Shown here one piece after another: positions 35,099 to 45,456 of a DNA stretch of 64,000 bases. Location of the stretch: assembly GCF_004167675.1 (NCBI RefSeq), contig NZ_SEZQ01000003.1; one strand, 5' to 3'. Under the pieces are notes generated by a model, which saw nothing but the letters and a program-made list of their open reading frames with translations, made no database searches and was not told where the DNA came from. Source of the stretch: Aliivibrio finisterrensis_A (GTDB taxonomy: Bacteria > Pseudomonadota > Gammaproteobacteria > Enterobacterales > Vibrionaceae). Position numbers and translations under genes: made by a program. Each line of letters begins with the position of its first letter. Position 1 is the first letter of the stretch.

Positions 35099-36890
35099 GA
35101 ATAGCCCAGCTCATTTCTCGTTGAATAACACACTGTTGGTTAATACTGAGTTCACCCGTTTTGCCTTGCATATGGTAGTTATCGACCGCTTTCATTTGTG
35201 GTAGCTCAGCGATTAGTTGATAAGCATCCATACCTAAAGCATGAAGACGTGTTTCACCATTACTGCTTTTTGGCCACAGTTCATCGTATTGCGCTTTGAA
35301 CTTATGGTCTTCTTTTATCAGTAATGGAATATCACTAAATTCAATGCCTTTGATTTCGACAAGTTTAGTTTGACGACCGCTGTTACTGCGAGAACTTGCA
35401 TATAGCTTAGGTGGTGTGATCCCCGGGTTAATCGCAACATCGATGAAAGGCTTTAGAAGCACTAATTCACTGCTTTTTGCGACCATGTAAACCGCATCAA
35501 TATCACGACGGCTACGAGGTTGTGATTCCAACTCCATCTTAGCCAGTGCGTTCATTTGATAGATACGTGCTTGGCTGCTTTCAATACCAAACACACTGTT
35601 TACTTTTTGTTGTAATTGCGACTTTTTACCAAAATAGCTAATTGATGGTTTCTTAGCTGTTAATTGGTACCATTTATCGCTGAAGGCTTGGCTTAAACGC
35701 TCACCCATTGTGCCTTGTGGGGCAAGAAATAAGGGGTGTTTATGTCCTTGTTCAAATAGGTGGATAGCAGCTTGTTCTGCTTCTTGTTCTGGAGAAAGCG
35801 TAAAGTAACAGCTGTTTTCCTCAGGATTTACTTCTGTGGGAATGTTTAGTGCTAATTGAGCGATATTTGTTTCATTTAATGATTGGAATTCTTCAATTTT
35901 ACTACGCAGAAGAGGGCCAACTACAAACTGGATATCTTCTTGAGTTAACGTCGCCATGATCTCTTCCATAGAAGCCGATCCTGTATCAATTACTTTAAAT
36001 TTAGTAAATTCACCACGTTCTTTATCTTCCATCATGCCATTTATAAAGCCATCACGAACGCGTATGGCTTGTGGTCCAAAGCGGCCACTTAAAGGTAATA
36101 GTAAAGCTACGTTATCAGGACGAACAATTTCGAGAGCTAGAATATCAAGCACTTCTTGTGGTGTATAAGTCGCAGCAGGATGTGTTGGATTTGCTTGCAG
36201 CCATTCATTCAAGGCTTCTTGTAATCGTGTTGGTGAATGCTTTAGTGTGTCTAAATAAGTGGCTAATTGCACCCAACCGTGAAGAATCGTTTCACTTTCA
36301 TCTAATTTAATATCTTGAAGGTTTGTGCTGTTAAATGAAGAAATACTTGTCCACACTTGGGACCAAAGTTGTTGTTTTTGGTCTTCAGGTGTATAGGCAT
36401 TAAGGGAAATTAATTCTCTTGCTGCATTGAGGTTATCACCATTAAATAGGTGAAGCTCATAACGTAATTGGTAGTATTCAACCCATTGGCTGTCTTCAAT
36501 TTTCCACCAAGCTTCGAAATTCAGAACTTGCAGAGCCTCATCAAATTTATTTTGTGATTTTAGCATTTTTGCATGATTAAGCTGCATTTCGGCCGTTTGA
36601 GTTGGTGATAATTGCAAACCTCTGAGTCGCGTTAATAGGTTAGTTGCAAGTGCAAAATTTTGCTCTTGTACAGATGCCTTTAAAGCCATGATTAAAAAAT
36701 CAGCCTGAAGAGTACCTTGTTGCTGATCGGCTTTTAAAATATAAGCAGAGCTGGTTTCTATTGGAGCTTGAGTAATATCAAGACGCTCAGGTGCTTTTGG
36801 TGAACTCGAACAAGCTGCTAATGTTAGAGCAAGGGCTACAGGAGCAATCAGGCGTGTTACACTGTTCTTTCTAAGGGTCATATTTGCCAT
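35079..36890 (-). CDS. lpoA: Penicillin-binding protein activator LpoA
   Basis: Outer-membrane lipoprotein that reaches through the peptidoglycan and activates PBP1A. It has 603 residues, a signal with lipobox ALTLAAC (acylated cysteine near residue 27), an N-terminal TPR-like helical domain (about 40-250) and a C-terminal periplasmic-binding-protein-like domain (about 255-590, starting VALLLPLSGRFG). First gene of the leftward operon, divergent from rsmI. An in-frame ATG three codons downstream is a possible alternative start. Confidence 0.95.
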   Translation of the reverse strand: MANMTLRKNSVTRLIAPVALALTLAACSSSPKAPERLDITQAPIETSSAYILKADQQQGTLQADFLIMALKASVQEQNFALATNLLTRLRGLQLSPTQTAEMQLNHAKMLKSQNKFDEALQVLNFEAWWKIEDSQWVEYYQLRYELHLFNGDNLNAARELISLNAYTPEDQKQQLWSQVWTSISSFNSTNLQDIKLDESETILHGWVQLATYLDTLKHSPTRLQEALNEWLQANPTHPAATYTPQEVLDILALEIVRPDNVALLLPLSGRFGPQAIRVRDGFINGMMEDKERGEFTKFKVIDTGSASMEEIMATLTQEDIQFVVGPLLRSKIEEFQSLNETNIAQLALNIPTEVNPEENSCYFTLSPEQEAEQAAIHLFEQGHKHPLFLAPQGTMGERLSQAFSDKWYQLTAKKPSISYFGKKSQLQQKVNSVFGIESSQARIYQMNALAKMELESQPRSRRDIDAVYMVAKSSELVLLKPFIDVAINPGITPPKLYASSRSNSGRQTKLVEIKGIEFSDIPLLIKEDHKFKAQYDELWPKSSNGETRLHALGMDAYQLIAELPQMKAVDNYHMQGKTGELSINQQCVIQREMSWAIHGEETE

Positions 36891-37026
36891 GGGTAATATA
36901 CTGGTCCTACTTAAAAGGGCTGTTTTTACTATGGATGCGAATCACCCGAACAGCTAAAATATTATTTTGATTATAGTGGTGTCTATCTATATTCCCTATA
37001 TTAATCGCAGAAGAGATAGTAAACAA

Positions 37027-37890
37027 ATGACAGAACACAATTTATCTGTGGTAGAGACTGCAACTTTGTACATTGTTCCTACCCCAATCGGTAATTTAGG
37101 CGACATAACGCAACGTGCTTTAGAAGTGTTAAAATCCGTTGACTTAATTGCCGCTGAAGATACTCGCCATACAGGCAAGTTATTGTCTCACTTTGGTATT
37201 TCTAGTCAAACATTTGCGCTACATGATCATAACGAACAGCATAAAGCAGACTTGTTGATCAGTAAATTACAACAAGGTCAATCTATTGCACTTGTCTCAG
37301 ATGCGGGAACGCCGTTAATTAGTGATCCAGGATACCATTTAGTGAACCGTTGTCGTCAAGCGAACGTCAATGTTGTGCCGTTACCTGGTGCGTGTGCGGT
37401 GATTACGGCACTGTCAGCGGCAGGTTTACCTTCTGACCGTTTCAGTTTTGAAGGCTTTTTGCCTCCGAAAAGTAAAGGGCGCCGCGATAAGTTTGAAGAA
37501 ATAGCGCAAGCAGAACGTACGTGTATTTTTTATGAATCTCCTCATCGTATCATGGATTCTTTAGAAGATATGCTGACGGTTCTTGGGCCAGAAAGACAAG
37601 TTGTTTTAGCTCGTGAGCTAACAAAAACCTATGAAACCATTTATGGCGCACCATTGGGTGAACTAATTGAATGGATAAAAGAAGACGATAACCGTAAGCG
37701 TGGAGAGATGGTTTTATTGATCCATGGCTTCAGAAGTGAGGCTAAAGATGAATTGCCATTTGAGGCAACGCGCTCAGTGTCTATTCTTGTAAAAGAACTT
37801 CCGCTTAAAAAAGCAGCAGCAATGGCCGCTGAAATTCACGGAGTGAAGAAAAATGCACTGTATAAATGGGGTTTAGAGCATTTAGATTAA
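37027..37890 (+). CDS. rsmI: 16S rRNA 2'-O-ribose C1402 methyltransferase
   Basis: SAM-dependent enzyme that methylates the ribose of C1402 in the decoding centre. It works beside RsmH, whose gene follows rnpB here and which methylates the base of the same nucleotide. The N-terminal TLYIVPTPIGNLGD and the DAGTPLISDPG block are the family signatures. The ATG at 37027 gives 287 residues (E. coli 286) with AGAAGAGA upstream; the frame stays open 60 bases further upstream, but that extension is not conserved. Confidence 0.96.
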   Translation: MTEHNLSVVETATLYIVPTPIGNLGDITQRALEVLKSVDLIAAEDTRHTGKLLSHFGISSQTFALHDHNEQHKADLLISKLQQGQSIALVSDAGTPLISDPGYHLVNRCRQANVNVVPLPGACAVITALSAAGLPSDRFSFEGFLPPKSKGRRDKFEEIAQAERTCIFYESPHRIMDSLEDMLTVLGPERQVVLARELTKTYETIYGAPLGELIEWIKEDDNRKRGEMVLLIHGFRSEAKDELPFEATRSVSILVKELPLKKAAAMAAEIHGVKKNALYKWGLEHLD

Positions 37891-37946
37891 GAGAATTGTG
37901 AAAAAGGGGTGGTAAGTTATTACTGACTCTTATATCATTCGCCTCA

Positions 37947-38350
<404 letters not shown>

Positions 38351-38355
38351 AACTT

Positions 38356-38398
38356 AGCCCACCATAGTACTATTTCGGTAGTGTTATGGTGGGCTTTG
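38356..38398 (+). terminator. Terminator of rnpB
   Basis: AGCCCACCATA (38356-38366) and TATGGTGGGCT (38385-38395) form an 11-bp perfect stem; ACTA/TAGT pairing inside the loop lengthens it. The tail is only moderately T-rich. Confidence 0.75.
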
Positions 38399-38434
38399 TG
38401 CTTTCTACAACATTGGTTTAGAATTATCACTAAT

Positions 38435-38440
38435 TTGACA
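38435..38440 (+). promoter_or_regulatory. Candidate -35 box upstream of the dcw cluster
   Basis: A perfect TTGACA lies 80 bases before rsmH, in the only gap (38399-38519) that could hold the main dcw promoter. The matching -10 is weak (AGTTTA at 17-base spacing). Confidence 0.3.
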
Positions 38441-38519
38441 CACATCCCTGTATTTTTAGTTTACACTTCTAACTAAAATTCAGTCGCTTATTTCATAATC
38501 ACGGTAGTAAATACTCACT

Positions 38520-39470
38520 ATGTCTGAACAATTCCAACACGTATCCGTTCTTCTTCATGAATCAATTGATGGCTTAGCTATCAAGCCTGATGGTATCTAT
38601 ATCGATGGTACGTTTGGTCGTGGAGGCCATAGCCGTCAAATCTTATCAAAACTGGGTGAGAATGGCCGCTTGTACAGTATTGACCGTGATCCTCAAGCAA
38701 TCGCAGAAGCAAAAACCATTACGGATCCAAAGTTTACTATTATTCATGGACCTTTCTCTGGCCTGAAACAGTATGTTGAAGAGCTTGATCTTGTGGGACA
38801 AATTGATGGTGTATTGTTGGATTTAGGGGTGTCATCACCGCAATTAGATGATGCCGATCGTGGCTTCAGTTTTATGAAAGATGGCCCTTTAGACATGCGA
38901 ATGGATCCGACCTCAGGTATGCCAGTATCTGAATGGTTATTGGATGCTGATGTTGAAGATATTACATGGGTTATTCGTGAGTTTGGCGAAGACAAGCATG
39001 CATGGCGTATTGCTAAAGGCATCGTTGCTTATCGTGAAAACGAAGAAAATGAACCATTAACACGTACGAGTCAATTAGCTAAATTGATCTCAGAGGTTGC
39101 GCCTAAGAGTTTCAAAGAGAAAAAACACCCTGCAACACGTACATTCCAAGCGTTCCGAATTTACATCAATAGTGAATTAGATGAGATTGATACTGCGTTA
39201 AAAGGGGCATTAGACGTACTCGCTCCAGAAGGACGCTTATCGGTGATCAGTTTCCACTCTCTTGAAGATCGTATGGTGAAGCATTTTATTCGTAAAGAGA
39301 GTAAAGGCCCTCAAGTGCCTCATGGTTTGCCACTAACTGAAGAGCAAATTAAAGCATTAGGTAGCGCGAAAATGAAGGCGGTTGGTAAAGCGATTAAACC
39401 AACGAAAAGCGAAGTGGATGTAAATGTTCGCTCTCGCAGCTCTGTATTACGTATTGCTGAGCGTTTATGA
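38520..39470 (+). CDS. rsmH: 16S rRNA m4C1402 methyltransferase
   Basis: SAM-dependent methyltransferase (formerly MraW) acting on the base of C1402. It has 316 residues, with the HVSVLLHESIDGL start, the SAM-binding GTFGRGGHS motif, LLDLGVSSPQLDDADRGFSF, and SRSSVLRIAER at the end. First gene of the dcw cluster here, since mraZ is absent upstream. No strong ribosome binding site; CACGGTAG lies well upstream of the ATG. Overlaps ftsL by 4 bases. Confidence 0.97.
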   Translation: MSEQFQHVSVLLHESIDGLAIKPDGIYIDGTFGRGGHSRQILSKLGENGRLYSIDRDPQAIAEAKTITDPKFTIIHGPFSGLKQYVEELDLVGQIDGVLLDLGVSSPQLDDADRGFSFMKDGPLDMRMDPTSGMPVSEWLLDADVEDITWVIREFGEDKHAWRIAKGIVAYRENEENEPLTRTSQLAKLISEVAPKSFKEKKHPATRTFQAFRIYINSELDEIDTALKGALDVLAPEGRLSVISFHSLEDRMVKHFIRKESKGPQVPHGLPLTEEQIKALGSAKMKAVGKAIKPTKSEVDVNVRSRSSVLRIAERL

Positions 39471-39793
39471 GTCAATCAACTCCTCCACAATCTAGCTTAA
39501 CAAAGATGATTGGCCTAGACTTTTTGGGTGTAGGTCGTCTTCATGCAATTCTATTAATCTTTATATTTATTAGTGCGATAGGCGTTGTATTAGCAACACA
39601 TAATACCCGTCAAATGGCAGTACAAAGAGAGAATTTGCTGCTTGAAAAAGATATTTTAGATGGTGAATGGCGTAATTTGATTTTAGAAGAAAGTGCACTT
39701 GCAGAGCACAGTCGAGTTCAGTCTCGCTCTGTAGAGGAGCTGAATATGGAACGCCCTGCGCCAGATAAAGAAGTCATAATAAAACTACGATGA
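39467..39793 (+). CDS. ftsL: Cell division protein FtsL
   Basis: Small bitopic divisome protein that forms a complex with FtsB and FtsQ and activates FtsWI. It has 108 residues: a cytoplasmic tail of about 24, one membrane helix (about 25-43), then a periplasmic coiled coil. Identification rests on position between rsmH and ftsI plus topology, because the sequence is poorly conserved. ATGA overlaps on both sides. Confidence 0.93.
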   Translation: MSQSTPPQSSLTKMIGLDFLGVGRLHAILLIFIFISAIGVVLATHNTRQMAVQRENLLLEKDILDGEWRNLILEESALAEHSRVQSRSVEELNMERPAPDKEVIIKLR

Positions 39794-41529
39794 AATTACC
39801 AAATAGAAAAAAAAATAATAAACGCATAACCAAAGCGCCGCCGACTCTCATTCAGTGGCGCTTTGGCGTTATTGTTTTCTTTGTTTTTCTTGCTTTAGCA
39901 ATCTTAATTGCCCGCGCAGCTTATATTCAAGTGATTGAGCCAGATAACCTTATTAAGCAAGGGGATATGCGTTCTATTCGTGTTAAAGCCCTTCCTTCTG
40001 CTCGTGGCATCATTTCAGATCGTAATGATGAACAACTTGCTGTAAGTGTTCCTGTTGATGCGGTTTGGGCTGATCCTGTCGCAATTTATAAAGCGGGTGG
40101 TTTAGTTGAAGTAGAGCGTTGGTATGCGCTTGCTGATGTCTTAGGGCTAAAACGAAAAGAATTATTATCTAAGATAGAGAAGAACAAAAAACGTCGTTTT
40201 ATTTATCTTCAACGTCAAATATCTCCAGCAGTTGCCGCTTATATTCGTAAATTAAAATTAGCGGGTATCGGCTTAAAAGCAGAATCACGTCGTTATTACC
40301 CAAGTGGTGAGATCAGTGCGCATGTTATTGGTGTAACAGGTATTGATAGCCATGGTTTGGAAGGGGTAGAGCGCAGTTATGATGGCTGGCTAACGGGAGA
40401 GCCGGGTCGTAGAACCGTACGTAAAGACCGTTATGGTCGCGTAGTTGAAAATATTTCTCTAAAAGAGAAGCAAGAAGGTAAACCATTAACCCTAAGTATC
40501 GATCAGCGTTTACAAGCGATAGCTTATCGCGCAATTAAACAAGCTGTATCTGACTTTAGAGCAATGTCTGGCTCAGTTGTTATGATAGATATTAAGACGG
40601 GTGAAGTACTTGCAATGGTAAATGCACCATCTTACAACCCGAATAATCGTGAACAGTTACAAAGCTTTAGAATGCGTAACCGTGTTATTACTGATACGTT
40701 AGAACCGGGCTCTACGGTAAAACCTTTTGTAGTATTAGCCGCTTTAGATGGTGGAACAGCGAACTTAGATACGGTCATTGATACCGGCAATGGCATCATG
40801 CGTATTGGCGGCAGCCGTGTTCGTGATAGTTCGAAAGTGGGTAAAGCGGATTTAACCACTATTTTGAAGAAATCAAGTAACATCGGTGTTGCGCATTTAG
40901 CGTTGGGAATGCCATTACAAGAATTATTAGCCGAGTATGCGGCGGTTGGTCTTGCTGATCCATCAGGCTTAAACCTAATTGGAGAGGCTACGGGTATTTT
41001 CCCTGATCGCCGTCGTTGGTCTGATTTTGAAATTGCGACGTTAGCGTTTGGCTATGGTCTTTCTGTTACGCCAATTCAGTTAGCGCACGCTTATGCAACG
41101 CTAGGGGCTTATGGCGAATATAGACCGCTTTCAATTTTGAAAACGACAGGGCCGACACCGGGTAAGCAAGTGGTTAACCGTCAGCATGCGAAAGCCGTAT
41201 TAGAGATGATGGAAACCGTAACTCAACCAGGAGGCACAGCAACAAGAGCTGCCGTTCCTGGATATCGAGTTGCAGCAAAAACAGGTACTTCACGAAAAGC
41301 AGTTCGTGGTGGTTACAGTGATGAATACATGACGGTGACAGCGGGTGTAGCACCAGTAAGCAACCCTCGAATCGCACTCGTCACTATCGTAAACCAACCG
41401 CAAGGTGATGAGTATTATGCTGGTCAAGTTGCGGCACCTATCTTTGGTCAAGTAATGAAAGATGCGCTACAAATTTTGAATGTGGCGCCAGACGAAAGTA
41501 CCGTAAAACATATCGATGTATTGAATTAG
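39790..41529 (+). CDS. ftsI: Septal peptidoglycan transpeptidase FtsI (PBP3)
   Basis: Class B penicillin-binding protein that crosslinks septal peptidoglycan with FtsW. It has 579 residues: a basic cytoplasmic tail, a membrane anchor (about 25-45), a non-catalytic pedestal domain, and a transpeptidase domain. The acyl-serine is S308 in EPGSTVKPF (E. coli S307), followed by the SSN motif (KKSSNIGV) and the KTG motif (AKTGTSRK). Overlaps ftsL by 4 bases. Confidence 0.97.
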   Translation: MKLPNRKKNNKRITKAPPTLIQWRFGVIVFFVFLALAILIARAAYIQVIEPDNLIKQGDMRSIRVKALPSARGIISDRNDEQLAVSVPVDAVWADPVAIYKAGGLVEVERWYALADVLGLKRKELLSKIEKNKKRRFIYLQRQISPAVAAYIRKLKLAGIGLKAESRRYYPSGEISAHVIGVTGIDSHGLEGVERSYDGWLTGEPGRRTVRKDRYGRVVENISLKEKQEGKPLTLSIDQRLQAIAYRAIKQAVSDFRAMSGSVVMIDIKTGEVLAMVNAPSYNPNNREQLQSFRMRNRVITDTLEPGSTVKPFVVLAALDGGTANLDTVIDTGNGIMRIGGSRVRDSSKVGKADLTTILKKSSNIGVAHLALGMPLQELLAEYAAVGLADPSGLNLIGEATGIFPDRRRWSDFEIATLAFGYGLSVTPIQLAHAYATLGAYGEYRPLSILKTTGPTPGKQVVNRQHAKAVLEMMETVTQPGGTATRAAVPGYRVAAKTGTSRKAVRGGYSDEYMTVTAGVAPVSNPRIALVTIVNQPQGDEYYAGQVAAPIFGQVMKDALQILNVAPDESTVKHIDVLN

Positions 41530-41533
41530 GAAA

Positions 41534-43018
41534 ATGATGATGCAGTTATCTGAATTACTGTTGCCTTGGTGCGAGTTAAATCAATCCGTGGCAATTTCAT
41601 CTATGACATTGGACAGTCGTCAAGTTTCTCCAGGCTGTTTATTTGTTGCAATCAAAGGCCATGCAGTGGATGGTCGCCAATTTATTTCATCAGCAATTGA
41701 ACAAGGTGCTGTTGCGGTTATTGCTGACGCTGATGAAGAGAATATTACTGGTACAGTAAAGGTTATTGATAACGCTGTTGTTGTTTATATTGATTCTCTT
41801 TATACGAAGTTAAGTGCGATTGCAGGAGCTTTTCATCAAGCGGATAAGAGAAGCATGCAACTCGTCGGTATTACCGGTACTAATGGTAAAACGACGATTT
41901 CTCAGATCATTGCGCAATGGACGACTTTATTAAATCGACCAGCTGCTGTGATGGGGACTACGGGTAATGGTTTATTGTCGGACCTTAAACCGGCCTTGAA
42001 TACAACGGGTAGTCCAATTGAAATCCAACAAACGCTGACTGAGCTTGAAAATATCGGAGCTAAACTGACGGCATTAGAAGTGTCGTCTCATGGTTTAGTT
42101 CAAGGGCGTGTTAATGCGTTATCTTTTGATGCTGCCGTATTTACGAACTTAAGCCGTGACCATCTTGATTACCATGGTGATATGGCAAATTATGCTGAAG
42201 CTAAAAAGTTATTATTTACTTCTCATAGGCCAAAACACTCAATCATCAATGCGGATGATCAAGTGGGTTGTCAGTGGCTAAAAGAGATGCCTCATGCCGT
42301 CGCCGTTTCTTTAAATGAAGAAAGCCTATCTTTTCATTCGGGTAAGAAGGTATTTGCGACATCGGTTGTTTATTCAACCGAAGGCATTCAACTTTCCGTT
42401 TCTTCAGATTGGGGAAATGTTGCTTTTTCAGTGCCTTTAATTGGAGCATTTAACGCAAGCAATATTCTCGTTGCTTTCGCAACACTTCTTTCTCTTGGTT
42501 ATGACATCAATGCTTTAGCTCAAACTGCACCTCAGTTGAATGCAGTTATTGGCAGAATGGAACTGTTTACTGCTGATAATAAAGCTAAAGTCGTAGTGGA
42601 TTACGCGCATACACCTGATGCTTTAGATAAAGCGTTGCAAGCATTACGTGTTCACTGCGAAGGTAAGTTGTGGTGTATTTTCGGTTGCGGTGGCGATAGA
42701 GATACAGGTAAACGACCAATGATGGCAAGTATTGCTGAGCAACAAGCGGATGTTGTCATTCTTAGTGATGATAACCCTCGCTCAGAAGATCCAAGTTTAA
42801 TTACTGATGACATGTTAGCTGGGTTAAAAATACCAGAATTAGCGCATGTTATTCATGACCGTTTTAAAGCCTGTCAGTTCGCACTATCTCAAGCGAATGA
42901 AAGCGATATCATTTTACTAGCAGGTAAAGGGCACGAAGATTATCAGGTGTTAGCCGATAAGACCGTTCATTACTCGGATCGTGAAACGGCACAAAAATTA
43001 TTAGGGTTACAAGCATGA
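41534..43018 (+). CDS. murE: UDP-MurNAc-tripeptide (meso-DAP adding) ligase
   Basis: Adds meso-diaminopimelate to UDP-MurNAc-L-Ala-D-Glu in the cytoplasm. It has up to 494 residues. The ATP-binding loop GITGTNGKTT and the substrate-selecting DNPR motif (SDDNPRSEDP), which specifies meso-DAP rather than lysine, are both present. Three ATG codons stand in a row at 41534, 41537 and 41540. AGGA is 3, 6 and 9 bases away respectively, so the second or third is the likelier real start. Overlaps murF by 4 bases. Confidence 0.96.
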   Translation: MMMQLSELLLPWCELNQSVAISSMTLDSRQVSPGCLFVAIKGHAVDGRQFISSAIEQGAVAVIADADEENITGTVKVIDNAVVVYIDSLYTKLSAIAGAFHQADKRSMQLVGITGTNGKTTISQIIAQWTTLLNRPAAVMGTTGNGLLSDLKPALNTTGSPIEIQQTLTELENIGAKLTALEVSSHGLVQGRVNALSFDAAVFTNLSRDHLDYHGDMANYAEAKKLLFTSHRPKHSIINADDQVGCQWLKEMPHAVAVSLNEESLSFHSGKKVFATSVVYSTEGIQLSVSSDWGNVAFSVPLIGAFNASNILVAFATLLSLGYDINALAQTAPQLNAVIGRMELFTADNKAKVVVDYAHTPDALDKALQALRVHCEGKLWCIFGCGGDRDTGKRPMMASIAEQQADVVILSDDNPRSEDPSLITDDMLAGLKIPELAHVIHDRFKACQFALSQANESDIILLAGKGHEDYQVLADKTVHYSDRETAQKLLGLQA

Positions 43019-44373
43019 TAACGATGTTACTTAGTGAAATAGCAAAAGCGTGTGATGGACACTTAGTTGGGACGGATTGTCAAATATCATCAGTATCAAC
43101 AGACAGCCGACATATTGAGGCTCAAGGGCTTTTTGTTGCTCTTATTGGTGAGCGATTTGATGCTCATGATTTTATTCCTGCAGTACAAGAGCAAGGTGCC
43201 ACCGCGCTTCTTGTATCAAAAGAAGTTGATACATCACTTCCTCAAGTAATTGTTTCTGATACGCAAAAAGCGCTAGGCTTAATGGCGAAACACGTACATC
43301 AGGTTTGTCATACTTTTACGTTTGCCTTAACAGGCAGTTGTGGCAAAACCACAGTAAAAGAGATGCTCGCTTCTATTTTGACTCGCACTGGTGAGGTGTT
43401 GGCAACCGCTGGAAACTTTAATAATGAGATCGGCGTTCCGTTAACGTTATTACGCTCTCAACCAAGCAATGATTTTGCCGTTATCGAATTGGGTGCAAAT
43501 CATCAAAATGAAATCTCATACACAACTCAATTAGCCCAACCCAATGTTGCTCTGGTTAATAATATCGCGGCAGCGCATTTAGAAGGGTTTGGTTCAATTG
43601 AAGGGGTAGCGAAAGCAAAGGGTGAGATTTTTGAAGGGCTACAAGAAAACGGAACCGCTATTTATAATTTAGATAGCAATGGCCTACCAAAATGGTCTTC
43701 GCTATTTGAAGGTAAACAAGTCGTTAGTTTTGCTATGAGTAACTCTAGTGCCGATTTTTATGCTTCAAATATTGAAATAAATGGCATGGGTGAACCAAGC
43801 TTTCAAATCAATACACCTCAAGGAAGTACTCAGGTTTCTTTAGGCATTATTGGCAAACATAATGTAGTCAATGCAGTTGCTGCTGCGGCTTTAGCAATTC
43901 AAGCTAACGCGTCACTAGATGATATTCAACAAGGACTACAACAGTTGGGTAGCGTAAAAGGGCGCGTAGCCGTTGAAACATTAGGATCCGGTTTGAAGGT
44001 TATTGATGATACTTATAATGCCAGTGTTCCAGCAATGAAGGCTGCAGTGGATTTACTGGGTGGGTTCGAAGGCCAGCGTTGGCTTGTTTTAGGTAATATG
44101 GCAGAGCTAGGTGAAGAAAGCCTTGCACTTCATCGTGAAGTTGGGGAATATGCTGCCCCATATCAATTTGAGCAAGTAGTGACATTTGGTGATGACACAA
44201 AAGTGATCAGTGAGCTATGTAATGGCCGCCATTTTGAAACGCGTTTTGATTTGAACGCCTACTTACTTAAAGAATTACAATCTATTAAACATAATGAGGT
44301 TACCGTGCTAGTTAAAGGTGCCAACAGTTCACGAATGAGCGAAGTGGTTTCTGCTCTTAAGGAGTGTCAATAA
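43015..44373 (+). CDS. murF: UDP-MurNAc-tripeptide D-Ala-D-Ala ligase
   Basis: Adds the D-Ala-D-Ala dipeptide to finish the UDP-MurNAc-pentapeptide. It has 452 residues, the ATP loop GSCGKTTVKEM, the GNFNNEIGVPLTLL block, and DDTYNASVPAM near the substrate site, all typical. Overlaps murE by 4 bases (ATGA); an in-frame ATG three codons later is possible. The stop shares one base with mraY. Confidence 0.96.
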   Translation: MITMLLSEIAKACDGHLVGTDCQISSVSTDSRHIEAQGLFVALIGERFDAHDFIPAVQEQGATALLVSKEVDTSLPQVIVSDTQKALGLMAKHVHQVCHTFTFALTGSCGKTTVKEMLASILTRTGEVLATAGNFNNEIGVPLTLLRSQPSNDFAVIELGANHQNEISYTTQLAQPNVALVNNIAAAHLEGFGSIEGVAKAKGEIFEGLQENGTAIYNLDSNGLPKWSSLFEGKQVVSFAMSNSSADFYASNIEINGMGEPSFQINTPQGSTQVSLGIIGKHNVVNAVAAAALAIQANASLDDIQQGLQQLGSVKGRVAVETLGSGLKVIDDTYNASVPAMKAAVDLLGGFEGQRWLVLGNMAELGEESLALHREVGEYAAPYQFEQVVTFGDDTKVISELCNGRHFETRFDLNAYLLKELQSIKHNEVTVLVKGANSSRMSEVVSALKECQ

Positions 44374-45455
44374 TGATTATTTGGTTATCCAATTTTCTAG
44401 AGCAATATTTTCCATTTTTCCGCCTATTTGAATATTTAAGCTTTAGAGCCATTTTAAGTATTATCACAGCATTAACCATTTCTCTTTGGATGGGGCCGAA
44501 ATTAATTAAATGGTTACAGAACCTACAAATCGGTCAAGTTGTACGTGATGACGGTCCTGAATCGCATTTCAGTAAACGTGGTACACCAACCATGGGCGGT
44601 ATCATGATTCTTACTGCGATTACGGTGACTGTGTTTTTGTGGGCAGATCTGACAAACCCTTATGTATGGGCAGTGATGTTTGTATTGTTAGGCTATGGCG
44701 CCGTTGGTTTTGTTGATGACTATCGTAAAGTTGTTCGTAAAAACACCGATGGTTTGATTGCTCGTTGGAAGTACTTTTGGCAGTCAGCAATTGCGTTAGT
44801 GGTTGCTTTTGCTTTATATGCTTACGGTAAAGATACGGCTGCAACACAGTTAGTGGTTCCTTTCTTTAAAGAAATAATGCCTCAACTTGGCCTTGCTTAT
44901 ATCCTTCTGACTTATTTTGTTATTGTGGGTACAAGTAATGCGGTGAACTTAACCGATGGTCTTGATGGTTTAGCTATCATGCCTACGGTATTCGTTGCTG
45001 CTGGTTTTGCCTTTATTGCATGGGCTACTGGTAATGTACAGTTTGCGAATTACTTACATATTCCACACATCCCACAAGCAAGTGAATTGGTGGTTGTGTG
45101 TGCTGCGATTGTTGGGGCAGGCTTTGGTTTCTTATGGTTTAACACATACCCAGCACAAGTATTTATGGGCGATGTAGGTTCATTAGCGCTTGGTGGTGCA
45201 TTAGGTACGATTGCGGTGTTAGTTCGTCAAGAGTTCCTATTGGTTATCATGGGTGGTGTCTTCGTTGTTGAAACCTTATCGGTAATTCTTCAAGTAGGTT
45301 CATATAAACTACGTGGTCAGCGTATCTTCCGTATGGCACCAATCCATCACCATTATGAGTTAAAAGGCTGGCCAGAGCCTCGCGTTATTGTGCGTTTCTG
45401 GATTATTTCTATGTTATTGGTTCTTATCGCATTAGCGACATTGAAGGTACGTTAA
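44373..45455 (+). CDS. mraY: Phospho-MurNAc-pentapeptide translocase MraY
   Basis: Inner-membrane enzyme that makes lipid I by joining the pentapeptide precursor to undecaprenyl phosphate. It has about ten membrane helices, the TPTMGG block, VGFVDDYRK, the Mg2+-binding NLTDGLDGLA, and the histidine-rich MAPIHHHYELKGW. The ATG at 44373 gives 360 residues, exactly the E. coli length, with AAGGAGTG about 7 bases upstream; a GTG at 44364 is in frame but less likely. Confidence 0.97.
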   Translation: MIIWLSNFLEQYFPFFRLFEYLSFRAILSIITALTISLWMGPKLIKWLQNLQIGQVVRDDGPESHFSKRGTPTMGGIMILTAITVTVFLWADLTNPYVWAVMFVLLGYGAVGFVDDYRKVVRKNTDGLIARWKYFWQSAIALVVAFALYAYGKDTAATQLVVPFFKEIMPQLGLAYILLTYFVIVGTSNAVNLTDGLDGLAIMPTVFVAAGFAFIAWATGNVQFANYLHIPHIPQASELVVVCAAIVGAGFGFLWFNTYPAQVFMGDVGSLALGGALGTIAVLVRQEFLLVIMGGVFVVETLSVILQVGSYKLRGQRIFRMAPIHHHYELKGWPEPRVIVRFWIISMLLVLIALATLKVR

Positions 45456-45456
45456 T

